From Spongilla lacustris (lineage: Eukaryota > Porifera > Demospongiae > Spongillida > Spongillidae), in assembly GCA_949361645.1 (NCBI GenBank), contig OX442437.1, positions 3,182,296 to 3,246,295 on the forward strand: a stretch of 64,000 nucleotides of DNA, given 5' to 3'. The position numbers and the translations under genes were made by a program. The notes under the pieces were generated by a model. That model worked only from the letters and a program-made list of their open reading frames with translations. It had not been told where the DNA came from and made no database searches. Positions 47,401 to 59,138 of this stretch are shown here, one piece after another (position 1 is the first letter of the stretch; each line of letters opens with the position of its first letter).

Positions 47401-50400
47401 AGTCGGTTGCTTGTTTATAAGGCCTAAGGGTTCTTGTTTACCCACGGGTGTGCTGCGTGGAAGCGTGATCGGGCCATTTTTGTACACGTATTATTCGAGG
47501 TGCACGTAATGACAAGATGCGTGGACTAGGCTATTATGTTCACGCAAAATCTTAAAACAGGAGAGATTGGGGAAAAAAAAGGGGGGGGGGGGAAAAAACT
47601 GCATAAAAAATTCTATGACCCTGACGTGATTTGAACACGCAACCTTCTGATCTGGAGTCAGACGCGCTACCGTTGCGCCACAGAGTCATCTATATACGGA
47701 TTTACTGCCCTCACAACCTATTCCAAAGTACCGTCATACTGTCCCGAATCATCTCTGGTAGTTTCGCAGCTGAAGTTGCTTGAAATCCCTAAGCAGCAAT
47801 AACATAATACAATTCTTCATCGACAAAGACACTTTTCACACCTGCATCTGAAACAGAACAACAGCCTTCATCAGTTCACACACACTTGTGAAATCCTCCA
47901 GTTTTGAAGGATCATTTGCAGGATAAACTTCCTATAAGAGATAACAGGGAGAGAGTGAAGATTTTCCACACACAACATCTACACGTACATACACACATAC
48001 ATACACATGTACATGTGTAAAAGAACAACAGTTCTGTATTTGCAACATTATCCAGGTCTTACTTATGCTAGTACTTCTTTGTAACGTTGCAAGCAAAAAC
48101 AAAGCAATACAGTATAACTCAATATTTACCAAGCCTTTAAATCATTCTTTAGAGAACATTGTGAAGTCTAATCTTGTGAAGTCTAATTGGTCATAGATAA
48201 TGATGTTTTGTCGGATAACGTTATACCAACCCTGTATTTCTGCAGGTCCAGCCTCAGTGTGGCCATCAGTTTGTCCAACAGCTTTGCAAAGCGATCACGC
48301 TACAGTGGAGCAGCCCAATGAGGAAGGGCAGTCATCAATGTCAGGGGTGGCACAAGACTTACCCCGAAGTTGATAGCTTCCAGATGCTCATCCAAGAGCT
48401 TTGTTGCCCCCACACCTCGTACTGAATTGTCCTCTGCAATGTGTGTAAATATTTGGTACTGTATATTCTTGAGGAGGTTCGCCATGACAACCAGCGCTCT
48501 GGGCAGCGTGTAGTGGCTGACCAGCAGCTGCATATGGCTATTGGGGGGGTCAGAGGTCAGCTGCTGACCAGTTGGCCGCAAAAAAAAAAAAAAAATACCC
48601 ACATCATAGACCGAAAGAGGTTCTCAATTGAGTAACGCAGAGCAAATTCATCCAGGATTTGCTGTGCTGCAGGTGGTAGGTGTTTGAGCTTGTCCTCATC
48701 ATCCTCAGCTGGCTGTGGTGAAAAGGGTGTTGTCACCCAAGTGTGCTGCTTCTCCCCCCCCCCCCCCCCCCCCATCCACATACTGCAGGGACCACATCAA
48801 TAAGGGTATTATCATTTGTGTAGTGACTGTACAGGAATAGTTGCTACAGAGAGGAATATGTTGTAGTTGAAGAAATGCGCTACACAAGCATTAAGCTCTA
48901 CCTCATGGAGCTTTGTGTACTGTTCCTGGAGTGGGACTTTGACATTTTCTCCTTCAATAGCGACAGACAAATTCAACTTGATGCTGCCCGAAACAGGGTT
49001 GGTCTCTGTGCGCTTATCTGCAGGTATACATGCAGTGTACACGTAGTAGTTAATGACACCTGTAACACTAACAATTTAACAAGCACAATGTCCACAACTG
49101 TGCCAACCCTGTACCTACCACCCATGACCCACCTAGCTTGTACCACACATCGTGTGGTGGTCCTATGCGGCGCACTTCAATGATCTTCTGACCAAGGAAG
49201 ATGTCACCTTCTTTGGTAAGTGCCTCCCGTATCTTGCTTATAGTTGTGTCACGCTCATTCCTAAATAATGCACACTCATAAGTAGTAGACACATGGCAAC
49301 ACTGTTATCCCATAATGTAGACACACAGTTAGTACATGGCAGTTAACCAGAAAATGACGGCACTTTTGTTTCAAAGTTAATGATATTCTGGGGAGTAGCT
49401 TTGTGCTTCATGAGATGGTTCTTGTACACTGGCTCTTTTACATTGTAAATATGACTGCCCAAATTTATATATACATGTACATGTAGCTACAGCCACACAG
49501 TGCACACTTCATCATCATATGGCTTACCATACCCTCACTTGGATCGGTTCATGGTAGTTATTACAATGGCTAGTGGTAAATAAATAAATAAAGTCAACAG
49601 ATGCATTTCCTTCATTGATTTGGTGGAAGTACTAGCTAACTTATGATCTCAACAATTATACATCATATAAACGCTTTGGACAAGCACATGCATGCACAAG
49701 TGCCAATACTTCCTCATCCTACTGTATAGTATGGGGGAAGGGATTTATAAGGTGAGTGGTTGCTTCCATTAATTTCCCTGTACCTGAAGGAGGTACAGTA
49801 CATGTACATGTAGTGGTTGGGGGGGCATTACTTTTTTAAATGTCCTACTGCACCTACATACATGTAACAGCTCAATAAACACATATATATCCAACCCCCA
49901 CGGGGTTTATACTTGTACAAGTGCCCATGACAGCAATAATAAAACGCCCCAATACACTTTCAAATAGGTGTACACTTACAACACAAACTTCTCAGTCCAC
50001 TGAGGGTTTACAAAATCAGACGTTGCAGTCCTTTTGTGGTCATGACCAACTGCCAATGACACATATATCCTTCGATCAGTGTCTGGGAACGGAAACGCAA
50101 CAGAGATATTCATGAATCAATCTGTGTCCACTGTCCCAAAGAAGACACAAACCTGATAGTGTCCGCAAATTCAAACCCTCGGCAGCTAGAACTGGAGAGA
50201 TGATGTAATTAATGAATCAGTATCAATATACACACATGTCATGATATGTATGTACGTGCACATATATACATGTGTTAGCCACACCCACGATATCTGCACT
50301 ATGTGGGCACAGTCATCCTACTGCCAACCAGTGCTCAAATTCAAATGACAATAAGTTTACGGAAAGCTGAGATAACACTACAGAGATGTAATCATGCCAT

Positions 50401-53400
50401 GAATGTGCACACACTAGACATTGTCTGTGGTTCATATGTGACCAAATACATGTACATTGCTTGACTGCTTGGTCCCATCTCTAAGAAGTGCCCAGCCAGG
50501 TACATAGACTAACACAAATACACGTACATGACACAGATGTGTCTGATTGGGATGCACGTTAATAACTTACCATTGACTTCAACTACTGCCTCAAAGTTAT
50601 CGGTAAGTGAAAGTATTTTTTGCTCAATTTGCTTAACATGTCTGTCATGATCATCAGACTGTATGTCAAATGCTTCCCTGGGAAACAAGAGCAAAGCAAG
50701 CAGCAGATAGTAGCAAGAAAATGCGTACACAACTCTGTGCCTAACATCACCAACACGCATGAGACGAATTGCATCAGCATCCACATAGTGTTGACTACAG
50801 TCAAATGCACTGGCACATAAGTCTAATTGAAATGTGCCTGTGCTACCATGTAGGGATAACGATATAATTTGCACTTCAGCCATATTCGTATTTTTAGTGC
50901 AACAATGTACATGTAGCCTGCAGTATTGATATGGAAGAGTAATCTAGACTACACCTTGTAGCTACAGACAGCCAAGATGTTAGCCAATTATAGTATTGCC
51001 ACAGCCATGAGGGTAATGGCCCAAAGTGAGCACAAGTGCCATATGTTTAGTACACTTTTGTACTTAATGATTCTGATGATTCTGCACACATACATGTACA
51101 ATCTAATGGCTAGTTTACAATACTTCATATTAAATCTACACATACATGTATATATTAATACATGTGCATGTATATATTGATTTCCATCCATCTTGTGCTG
51201 ATAATCGCATACATGAATGTGTGCTGAGGTATGGGTTGGGCCTGATGTTACATGTACTGAGGCCCAACCTATACCTCAGTACACACAACATCAGACCCAA
51301 CAGGTACACATAACATCAGGCCCAACAGTACACATAACATCAGGCCCAACAGGTACACATAACATCAGGCCCAACAGGTACACATAACATCAGGCCCAAC
51401 AGGTACACATAACATCAGGCCCAACAGCACACATAACATCAAGCCCAGCCCATACCTCAGCAGTCTGAACAGCTGGTCACTGTTTTGTTTGGTTCTGTTC
51501 ATCTTGTTAGTGATGGCTGCATGAACACTGTCACGCATAGATGAGCGGCGACTGTATCCTGAATGGAACCCATGCAGGCACAGTTGAGGTACTGTAATAT
51601 CCTCTCTTTTTTTTTTTAAAGCTCACCAGCAAAACACTCCCGGCTGACAAGAGTAGCGCAACGTTCATGACACACCTTCCCACACTCTATAGCAATTGAA
51701 ATATAGTAATTGTGATAAAAACAATGTGTCAGATAGCATCAGTACACACACTACACGATCACAGGTACAAAGTCAACAGAAGCACAAATATGTAGATTAC
51801 ACATGTACGTGTAAACAAACACTTCCGTACAAACAAAGCAAGATGCCTTACGAGAACACTTGACTCCTTGCTTCATCAGTCCCCATAGAAGAGTACCACA
51901 CTCTGAGCAGTACGTTGGCTTCATTGCATTCCAACTTTCAAACTTGTGGTCATCAGGGTCTAATGGAGTGCCAGCTGACCAGAGGTGCATACACAGGAGT
52001 AAGATTACCTGACACAGGGTACAGCAGTGCTTCTATCGCTTTCTGGTACACAATCAGCCTCTGAAGAGGAAAACAAAAAAAACTGTTAGCTGCTTCCTTA
52101 AAGGACCAGGGAGTACCTACCACTTCATCATCTATCAGACGTCGCCCTCGGACTCTACGCCTCGTGTCTTGGATAGTTCTGGAGCGTGTGATGAAGGCCC
52201 CACGCTGTTAGAGGTACGGTTCAAGACAGACCAAAGATTAGGTACATGTACATGAGGAGGTGAAGGTCAGACGCTGCTTTGGAAAGACCAACAGGCTTAC
52301 ATGCTTGGTATGGAAGGCAGTAACGTTTTTCCCACTATCTGCCTCGCGCTTGTTGATCCCTTGAACTCTTTGCAGCTGGCTAACCCTAAAAGAAAATACT
52401 TGTCACCACACAAGCAACATATAGTCATATCCCTGGAGGGATGGACATACACACACACAAACACACACACACCCCTTGGTGGGGTTTGGGGGGGGGGGGG
52501 GGGGTCACATGCACAGGTGTACCTGGTGCAGCCACAGCACTGCCACACCCAAAACCAAAGCTTTACTACATGACCCAAAGCTTTATTACACGACCCAAAT
52601 TACTAATGTGTAATAACTCATTACTGCATTGGGAAAATGACATGACAACTACATGTACACATAAACATGTCCATGTCCAGGTACACTGTAGATTACAATG
52701 CAAAAATCCCTTGAGCACACTATGAATTTAGCAACTAGCTGCAGTCTGGTGTGAAGTTGGATATATGCCAGCACCTGCCTGCACTGCTCTATGTCCAAGG
52801 GAACTTACAGGTCTGCCAGTGCTGATGTCCCAGAGCCACGTTTATACTTCCAATTACCCTGTGCCTGCTTCCTTCGCTTCACCTGTTAACAGGAAGTCAT
52901 CTGTATGTGCACTCTTGACTTGGGATTTTTAACTCACAACTAGCTTGAAGTCTGGATGGTTCATGGCATTTTTCCATCGTTGTACAACTGATGCAGAGTA
53001 CCTCGTTTGACCAGCTGGTTGCCGAGCCTTGGAAACCCTTTTCAGAGGGCTTGCTTTTCTGTCAGGGGTACTCTGTGTTGAGTCAGTGCCTTCAACGGGG
53101 GTGACAGGGCGAGATGTTGGCAAGTCTTTTCCATGGGTGTCGAAGCATTGAGAGATATGAGGTGGACAGGGGTATATATCCACTTGTGAACAACAAGACA
53201 CACACCACACCACATGTGTACACATTAACATACACTCACCAAATGTGCACAACACATACACACATGCACCTGACCGCACATAAACACCATAGGTGTATAC
53301 ACACTGACCTACGCACATGTACACAACCATACATACACACTGCATACACATATCCCATGTGCACCAAACACCAGATCTAGGAGTGTATGTACATGTACAT

Positions 53401-53525
53401 GCACATGCATGCGGGTACACACCCACATACATACATGTACATGTATCACACACATATGTGTGTACATATGTGCAAACACAACACACATGTAGCCTATATG
53501 TAATACTTCACATATAATATTGCGC

Positions 53526-53568
<43 letters not shown>

Positions 53569-53577
53569 TGTGTGTGT

Positions 53578-53653
<76 letters not shown>

Positions 53654-56600
53654 TGCCAAGCTCTAACATGCCCGGTCACACATACTACAGGAAAATATGC
53701 ATAGTAGACATAATTTAGTACGTTTGTCACATGGCACACTCTAAAAATTTTTGTAGGCAGGTAATAAAATGAACACTTAGCCATTTTCATGCATACTGTT
53801 TCAGTGACGTAAAGCCAATGGTACCACCATTAAACAGGTACTTCAGCTATCATCATTAACTACATGTGTACATGTATGTAGATGACTTCCATGCACATGT
53901 ACATATGGGCATGCCTACCAGGAAACACCAATAAATGACATACATGTGTACTTTAGTACATTACATGTAACAGTAATAATTGCATAATAGGAATGGGAAT
54001 GTGGTATGTGTGGGGGGGGGGGTAGGTGGGTGGAGGGCAAACCACTTTTCATACAGATGAAACTGTTTAGTTAAGTATGAGTGGCATGCAGGCCATGATG
54101 TGTGTGTGTGTAGCTAAGGGACAATTTAAGTATTTCCCCCCCCCCCCCCCCGGTCCTGACACCCCTTATGCCTACCTGTACTGTATTGGCTGGTATGACA
54201 TGTCACCAAGGCATTAAATGGAAATATACATGTAGATGTAAATATATTTCGATACTCCCTGTCCACACCCCAATACCACTTCCTCTTTATTTGATATCTT
54301 GGGGATACTCCATGAACACCTGATACCACATTCCCATATCACACGTTCCCTAAAGCCCACTTCCTCATGTCCTACTCCACATTCCTCTCCCTTCCTTTCC
54401 ACACCTCTTCTCTCATCTCTTACCTAGTTTCCCTGTGACCATCAAGTGGTGCTGTTTTTCGATTGCATCGATTTCCTTTTCTAGAATGTCACCAAACTTT
54501 TCTAGCTTAGCCTCCAGCTCCTCTCGTATTTCAGGAGGTATATCTGAAATGGGATATGACTGTATGAAGGCATGGGATATGACTGTATGAAGGCATGGGA
54601 TATGACTGTATGAAGGCATGGGATATGACTGTATGAAGGCATGGGATATGACTGTATGAAGGCATGGGATATGACTGTATGAAGGCATGGGATATGACTG
54701 TATGAAGGCATGGGATATGAATGTATGAAGGCATGGGATATGGCTGTATGAAGGCATGGGATATGACTGTATGAAGGCATGGGATATGACTGTATGAAGG
54801 CATGGGATATGACTGTATGAAGGCATGGGATATGACTGTATGAAGGCATGGGATATGACTGTATGAAGGCATGGGATATGACTGTATGAAGGCATGGGAT
54901 ATGACTGTATGAAGGCTTACTAAATACACCACAAGTTTACTGAGTCATGGTCACGGGGTGAACTTTTTTTTTCATCATACTGCCTCATAGACATCCACCA
55001 TTGCCTTACTCTCACCGATTACACCTCCCAGCACAACTAATGGACAAGTAAATGTATCTACATGTAGTTAACCCTCTAGACAGCTCCACATGTACAATAC
55101 ATGTAGTTAACCCTCTAGACGGCTCCACATGTACGCTACATGTAGTTAACCCTCTTAGCGCTGTGTGCAAATGAAGTCAACCTTCTCAGCTCCACATCAT
55201 TAACATGTGCAGCACCCATGTAAGCAACCCTCCCCCCTACACTACAATCTTTTCTTTGCTTGCATAAATCACAAGGGATTAAAGCATAAACACTTTATAT
55301 AGTACAATAGCTGGCTTATGAATGTGAAAGTAAACACATAGCTTGGAAAGCAATTGACTTCAAGAGTGTTTTATAGTTTTGCTGTATTGGGAAGGGCACA
55401 GGGGGTGAAGGGCAGTGCACAGGTGGAGAAGGGCAGTGCACAGGGGGAGAAGGGCAGTGCACAGGGGGAGAAGGGCAGTGCACAGGGGGAGAAGGGCAGG
55501 GCACAGGGGGAGAAGGGCAGTGCACAGGGGGAGAAGGGCAGGGCACAGGGGGAGAAGGGCAGTGCACAGGGGGAGAAGGGCAGTGCACAGGGGGAGAAGG
55601 GCAGGGCACAGGGGGAGAAGGGCAGTGCACAGGTGGAGAAGGGCAGTGCACAGGGGGAGAAGGGCAGTGCACAGGAGGAGAAGGGCAGTGCACAGGGGGA
55701 GAAGGGCAGTGCACAGGGGGAGAAGGGCAGGGCACAGGGGGAGAAGGGCAGTGCACAGGGGGAGAAGGGCAGGGCACAGGGGGAGAAGGGCAGTGCACAG
55801 GGGGAGAAGGGCAGTGCACAGGGGGTGAAGGGCAGTGCACAGGTGGAGAAGGGCAGTGCACAGGGGGAGAAGGGCAGTGCACAGGGGGAGAAGGGCAGTG
55901 CACAGGGGGAGAAGGGCAGTGCACAGGGGGAGAAGGGCAGTGCACAGGGGGAGAAGGGCAGTGCACAGGGGGAGAAGGGCAGTGCACAGGGGGAGAAGGG
56001 CAGTGCACAGGGGGAGAAGGGCAGTGCACAGGGGGAGAAGGGCAGTGCACAGGGGGAGAAGGGCAGTGCACAGGGGGAGAAGGGCAGTGCACAGGGGCCG
56101 GGGAGAAGGGCAGGGCACAGGGGGAGAAGGGCAGTGCACAGGGGGAGAAGGGCAGGGCACAGGGGGAGAAGGGCAGTGCACAGGGGGAGAAGGGCAGTGC
56201 ACAGGGGGAGAAGGGCAGGGCACAGGGGGAGAAGGGCAGTGCACAGGGGGAGAAGGGCAGTGCACAGGGGGTGAAGGGCAGTGCACAGGGGGAGAAGGGC
56301 AGTGCACAGGAGGAAACGGGCAGTGTTGTTACATGTAAATACATGTGAACAAACAACACTATTGCATGAATGGTCATTACTGAATTCTCTGGCAGTGCTA
56401 TTAAGCTGCTCATATTGCTAGTCTTCTACAAACTGTTACCAAGGTAACACCACCTAGTTTTCCTTGAAACACCACTGTACAACTGCATATTCCTCTATAT
56501 AGAAGAATACCAAGAAGGGATGAAAATTGATTATTTTCAGGTCCAAACATGGCGGTGTGGGGAGCTAAATATTTGCATGTAGTGTTTGTGCCATACAACT

Positions 56601-57351
56601 CAATTACAATACAAATGGAATTATAATAAGGGAACTTCCTGTTTAATATAAAACAAGTACTAAGGTTGTTTACTATGAATGTGTGTGCATGTGTGTGTGC
56701 ATGTGTGTGCATGTGTGTGTATGTGTGTGCATGTGTGTGTGCATGTGTGTGTGCATGTGTGTGTGCGTGTGTGCATGTGTGTGTATGTGTGTGTGCATGT
56801 GTGCATGTGTGTGCATGTGTGTGTGCATGTGTATGTGCGTGTGTGCATATGTGTGTATGTGTGTGCATGCGTGTGTATGTGTGTATGTGTGTGTGTGTGC
56901 ATGTGTGTGCATGTGTATGTGCGTGCGTGCATGTGTGTGTATGTGTGTGTGTGTGCGTGTGTGCATGTGTATGTGCGTGCGTGCATGTGTGTGTATGTGT
57001 GTGTGTGTGCGTGTGTGCATGTGTGTGTGTGGTGTGCATGTGTGTGTGTGTGCGTGTGTGCATGTGTGTGTGTGTGTGTGCGTGTGTGCATGTGTGTGTG
57101 TGTGTGTGTGTAAATTCATACTGCAGTGTGGACCTGTACTTCATGGATGTGTGTGTGTACAGGGGTACACGTGTGAGTGCGACATTAACAACACCTGTGT
57201 ACAGGCAGTGAATGCACACTACAAACCACAGGACCAAAGCATCACCTTTTGGTAGCTCAAATCGAGCATCTACGTGGATCTGATGCTTTGTAGGACGAAG
57301 GGATCCATCTGCTTCCGGGTGGAAGAGGCAGCACCACCAGCCAGTCCCGGG
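41085..57351 (-). CDS. UNC13: UNC13 (Munc13) homologue, C1-C2B-MUN-C2C
   Basis: Thirty-nine phase-consistent GT-AG exons give 1,376 residues plus stop; upstream exons may be missing. Exons downwards from 57,246-57,351: 54,424-54,543; 52,938-53,182; 52,809-52,882; 52,301-52,385; 52,121-52,204; 52,009-52,060; 51,852-51,974; 51,627-51,686; 51,456-51,558; 50,571-50,677; 50,153-50,185; 49,980-50,082; 49,528-49,569; 49,133-49,260; 48,902-49,017; 48,784-48,843; 48,603-48,712; 48,363-48,537; 48,231-48,299; 47,842-47,931; 47,732-47,788; 46,300-46,475; 46,145-46,227; 46,033-46,088; 45,806-45,973; 44,835-44,900; 44,562-44,639; 44,419-44,502; 44,174-44,251; 44,021-44,115; 43,295-43,348; 43,144-43,233; 42,992-43,073; 42,788-42,931; 42,279-42,513; 41,714-41,752; 41,528-41,648; 41,085-41,424. 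The C1 domain (265-314) keeps all Cys/His zinc ligands and the WGLMKQG diacylglycerol loop. C2B is at about 378-527, MUN (opens syntaxin for SNARE assembly) at 560-1130 and C2C at 1190-1340. C2B lacks most calcium-ligand Asp. No C2A is visible. Confidence 0.93.
41838..41935. repeat. poly-G tract and TACCATGGTA repeat in UNC13 intron
   Basis: An A/G homopolymer block (41,836-41,860) followed by four copies of the palindrome-containing unit gtaccatggtaggtat. Confidence 0.85.
44266..44411. repeat. GA-rich stretch and (CA)n microsatellite in UNC13 intron
   Basis: Purine-rich 44,270-44,338 then about 26 CA units (44,358-44,410) ending close to the donor of exon 44,419-44,502. Confidence 0.95.
44901..45805 (-). 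other. UNC13 intron, nothing recognised
   Basis: A 905-bp intron without further exons; the phases of the flanking exons agree directly. Confidence 0.6.
46476..47731 (-). other. UNC13 intron hosting a tRNA gene
   Basis: A 1,256-bp intron. Contains a poly-C tract (46,541-46,558), a poly-A/poly-G tract (47,571-47,597) and tRNA-Trp at 47,616-47,687. Confidence 0.7.
47616..47687 (-). tRNA. tRNA-Trp (CCA)
   Basis: A 72-nt cloverleaf without intron. The acceptor stem GACTCTG pairs with CAGGGTC (one G-T pair). The D arm contains TGGCGCAACGG (A box) and the anticodon loop ACTCCAGA gives CCA at 47,653-47,655. The T arm contains GTTCAAATC (B box). A run of six T on the minus strand (47,605-47,610) is a polymerase III terminator. 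The gene sits inside an UNC13 intron on the same strand. Confidence 0.97.
51230..51450. repeat. 25-bp minisatellite in UNC13 intron
   Basis: About seven copies of aacatcaggcccaacaggta plus cacat, ending just before exon 51,456-51,558, so it lies next to that exon's donor site. Confidence 0.95.
53525..53652. repeat. (TG)n microsatellite in UNC13 intron
   Basis: About 60 TG units with two TA interruptions. Preceded by a CA/CATA-rich segment (53,195-53,520). Confidence 0.97.
54547..54920. repeat. 23-bp minisatellite abutting an UNC13 splice acceptor
   Basis: Sixteen copies of gggatatgactgtatgaagg plus cat. On the minus strand the last unit runs into the acceptor (…CCCATTTCAG) of exon 54,424-54,543, so the repeat itself supplies the branch-point and pyrimidine region. 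Confidence 0.97.
55390..56312. repeat. 21-bp satellite block in UNC13 intron
   Basis: About 43 copies of gcagtgcacagggggagaag plus g, with sporadic variants (t/g, g/t) and one irregular unit near 56,094-56,104. Because 21 is a multiple of 3, frames stay open for 140-365 codons on both strands; these are artefacts. Confidence 0.98.
56672..57112. repeat. TG/TGCA-rich microsatellite in UNC13 intron
   Basis: About 440 bp of TG repeats interrupted by GCATG, TATG and GCGTG steps. Frames of up to 275 codons across it on both strands are artefacts. Confidence 0.97.
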
Positions 57352-57362
57352 CTAAGTGCGGG

Positions 57363-57395
57363 AAAGGGGGGGGGGGGGGGGGGGGGGGGAAAGAG
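57363..57395. repeat. poly-G tract (poly-C on the coding strand) before UNC13 exon
   Basis: About 25 consecutive G. On the minus strand it is a poly-C run just upstream of the acceptor at 57,352 and would serve as its pyrimidine tract. Confidence 0.9.
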
Positions 57396-58580
57396 GTTCC
57401 AGTGTGTGTATGTGTGTAGTGTGTGTGTATGTGTGTGTGTAGGTGTGTGGGTGAGTGTGTGTATGTGTATGTGTGTAGGTGAAAGCTCCAACAGCAAACA
57501 CCCACACCCACAAAAGAAACACTCATACATACCACAGCTCCCAGTAAACATGCATTTGCTTATTACTTAAGAATACACCCAAGTGCTACCGCCAATCACT
57601 GACAACCCTGGTGTTAAGAATGCATGTCCACCCAATGGAAAAAGTTACCCACGCTTACTTAAAACCCAGAACACGCCATACGCATTGTCCATACATGTAC
57701 GCCCTGCTTGCATACCTTGTCCGAATGCCTCAGCGTGTACAGCGGTATGGAGGTTTGACCAAACAAGACACTACCGAAGAATTTGGCTGCCCTGTGTAGC
57801 TCCAACACCATGGACTGGCCGCAATCCTCTACGGAACTGAACAGCCGGCAGAATAACATGCACAGCTGTACAAACGTACGCTAAATATCGGTTAGTATAA
57901 GGGCCGCCACGCGCCAGTTGAGAGTAAGGTTACCAACTTCCTCTTCAAGCCAAAAGGCACGCTGACTTACAAGTTGAAAGTTTCGTTCCACTGCGGACTG
58001 GGGGCATCTGCCTTGCGAGTGGCTACAGACTTTCCTTCAACCTTCACGATGGAGTAGACGCTACATTCTTCTGCAGAGACAAGTGTTCAGGCAATGCTAC
58101 ATGTACTGATGACTGATGAACTTGGGCCTAAAGCCGCGTGTGCTTATTCATATTTGGGCGCGTGAATTTAGTACAGTAGGGCAATATTTGTATGCGTTTT
58201 TACGTCCGCATGAACCAGCTTTGCGTGCTTAGTAGGCCTACCGTACTCGTGTGCACTAACCTGTACAATCAACTGTAGCTGTTCTCACTGCAGCAAGAAA
58301 GAGACTATTTTAGCAGATCAGATTTACACTTAGCATCAAAGTCTGCTTTCGCATCACCCCAAACCCCCCACCCTCCCTCCCCTCCGCGTCTCCACACTTA
58401 CCGTCTACCCACAAGCTTGCCATGAAATCATAATTGCTGGTATCACGTAAAATTGGGGACCCCATAAAATTGCCCCCCCCCCCCCCCCCCCGTCTCTAAA
58501 TTTCCGGAAAATTGTGGATCCCTTAGGGACCCCATCAATGCCCAAGGCAAATATGTAGAACCGAGACGTCCCCCCCCCCC
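57396..58580. other. no gene recognised
   Basis: TG-rich sequence to 57,480, then a segment (57,583-58,060) with short plus-strand frames that may be an old LINE piece (ILYGTEQPA near 57,820) but cannot be assigned. Poly-C tract at 58,475-58,491. Confidence 0.4.
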
Positions 58581-58589
58581 CCCCCTCCG

Positions 58590-58788
58590 CCCCCACCCCA
58601 AAAAAGGCTCGTGTTTGAACGAGCGTATTGTCGCAATCTCGAGCGCCGTTCATCAAAATCTTGTTGGAGCAGACTGCATCATTTCTTTCCAGGAATGTTG
58701 AAACAGGTACGCGCTAGTGTTAATGGTTACGACGATACGCTCGTTTAAACACGAGCCATTTTTTTTGGTGGGGGTACTTGAGTACATG
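58590..58788. repeat. inverted repeat (possible MITE)
   Basis: ggctcgtgtttgaacgagcg at about 58,606 is matched inversely by cgctcgtttaaacacgagcc at about 58,738. The flanking 'ccccaccccaaaaaa' versus 'ttttttttggtgggggt' extends the arms. The loop is about 95 bp. No clear target duplication. Confidence 0.65.
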
Positions 58789-59138
58789 CATAGTATGAAT
58801 ATTTGTTAACCATGGAGCTTTGAAGTGTCAAGTATGAATGTACTAATCCCAATTCAAACAAAACGAATGCATGAATAATAAAAAGTTTTTTTTTAATTTT
58901 ATTTACTTATTTATTTAAACATTGCAAGGATACATGATGACTGATGATGTATACTAATGTGTACTAAAGGGGGCAGTCAGACAGTAAACTAAAGAATAGA
59001 TGAGACCTGTGCAACCTTTGTAATCAGGTCGACAGGGGAGTGGTTAAAGGCATGGCCTATAGTTGATCGAGCCCCTCTGATGCACATGATGGAGGAGCAT
59101 AGAAGGGAGAAGGAGAGATGGCATCGCATCCAGGCCAT

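Noticed and set aside
47718..47731. Donor at 47,717 extending an UNC13 exon by 14 nt
   Set aside because: It puts the next exon out of frame; the donor GTACTT at 47,731 restores phase and the family pattern.
48844..48901. Reading UNC13 straight on from LHE into [10 protein letters not shown], or using a 22-nt intron here
   Set aside because: The exon at 48,784-48,843 joins in phase through a normal-looking 58-bp intron and matches the start of the MUN region; 22 nt is too short for splicing.
54547..56312. Regular direct repeats that could suggest a CRISPR array
   Set aside because: Units are contiguous (23 and 21 bp) with no unique spacers, in a spliced eukaryotic gene.
55316..56413. Frames of 306-365 codons on both strands
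   Set aside because: Artefact of a 21-bp repeat without stops; located in an UNC13 intron.
56410..57237. 275-codon His/Thr-rich and Cys/Val-rich frames
   Set aside because: TG/CA microsatellite translated in its possible frames.
57583..57840. 85-codon plus frame upstream of UNC13
   Set aside because: No recognisable domain and surrounding stops; may be an old LINE fragment but not supportable.
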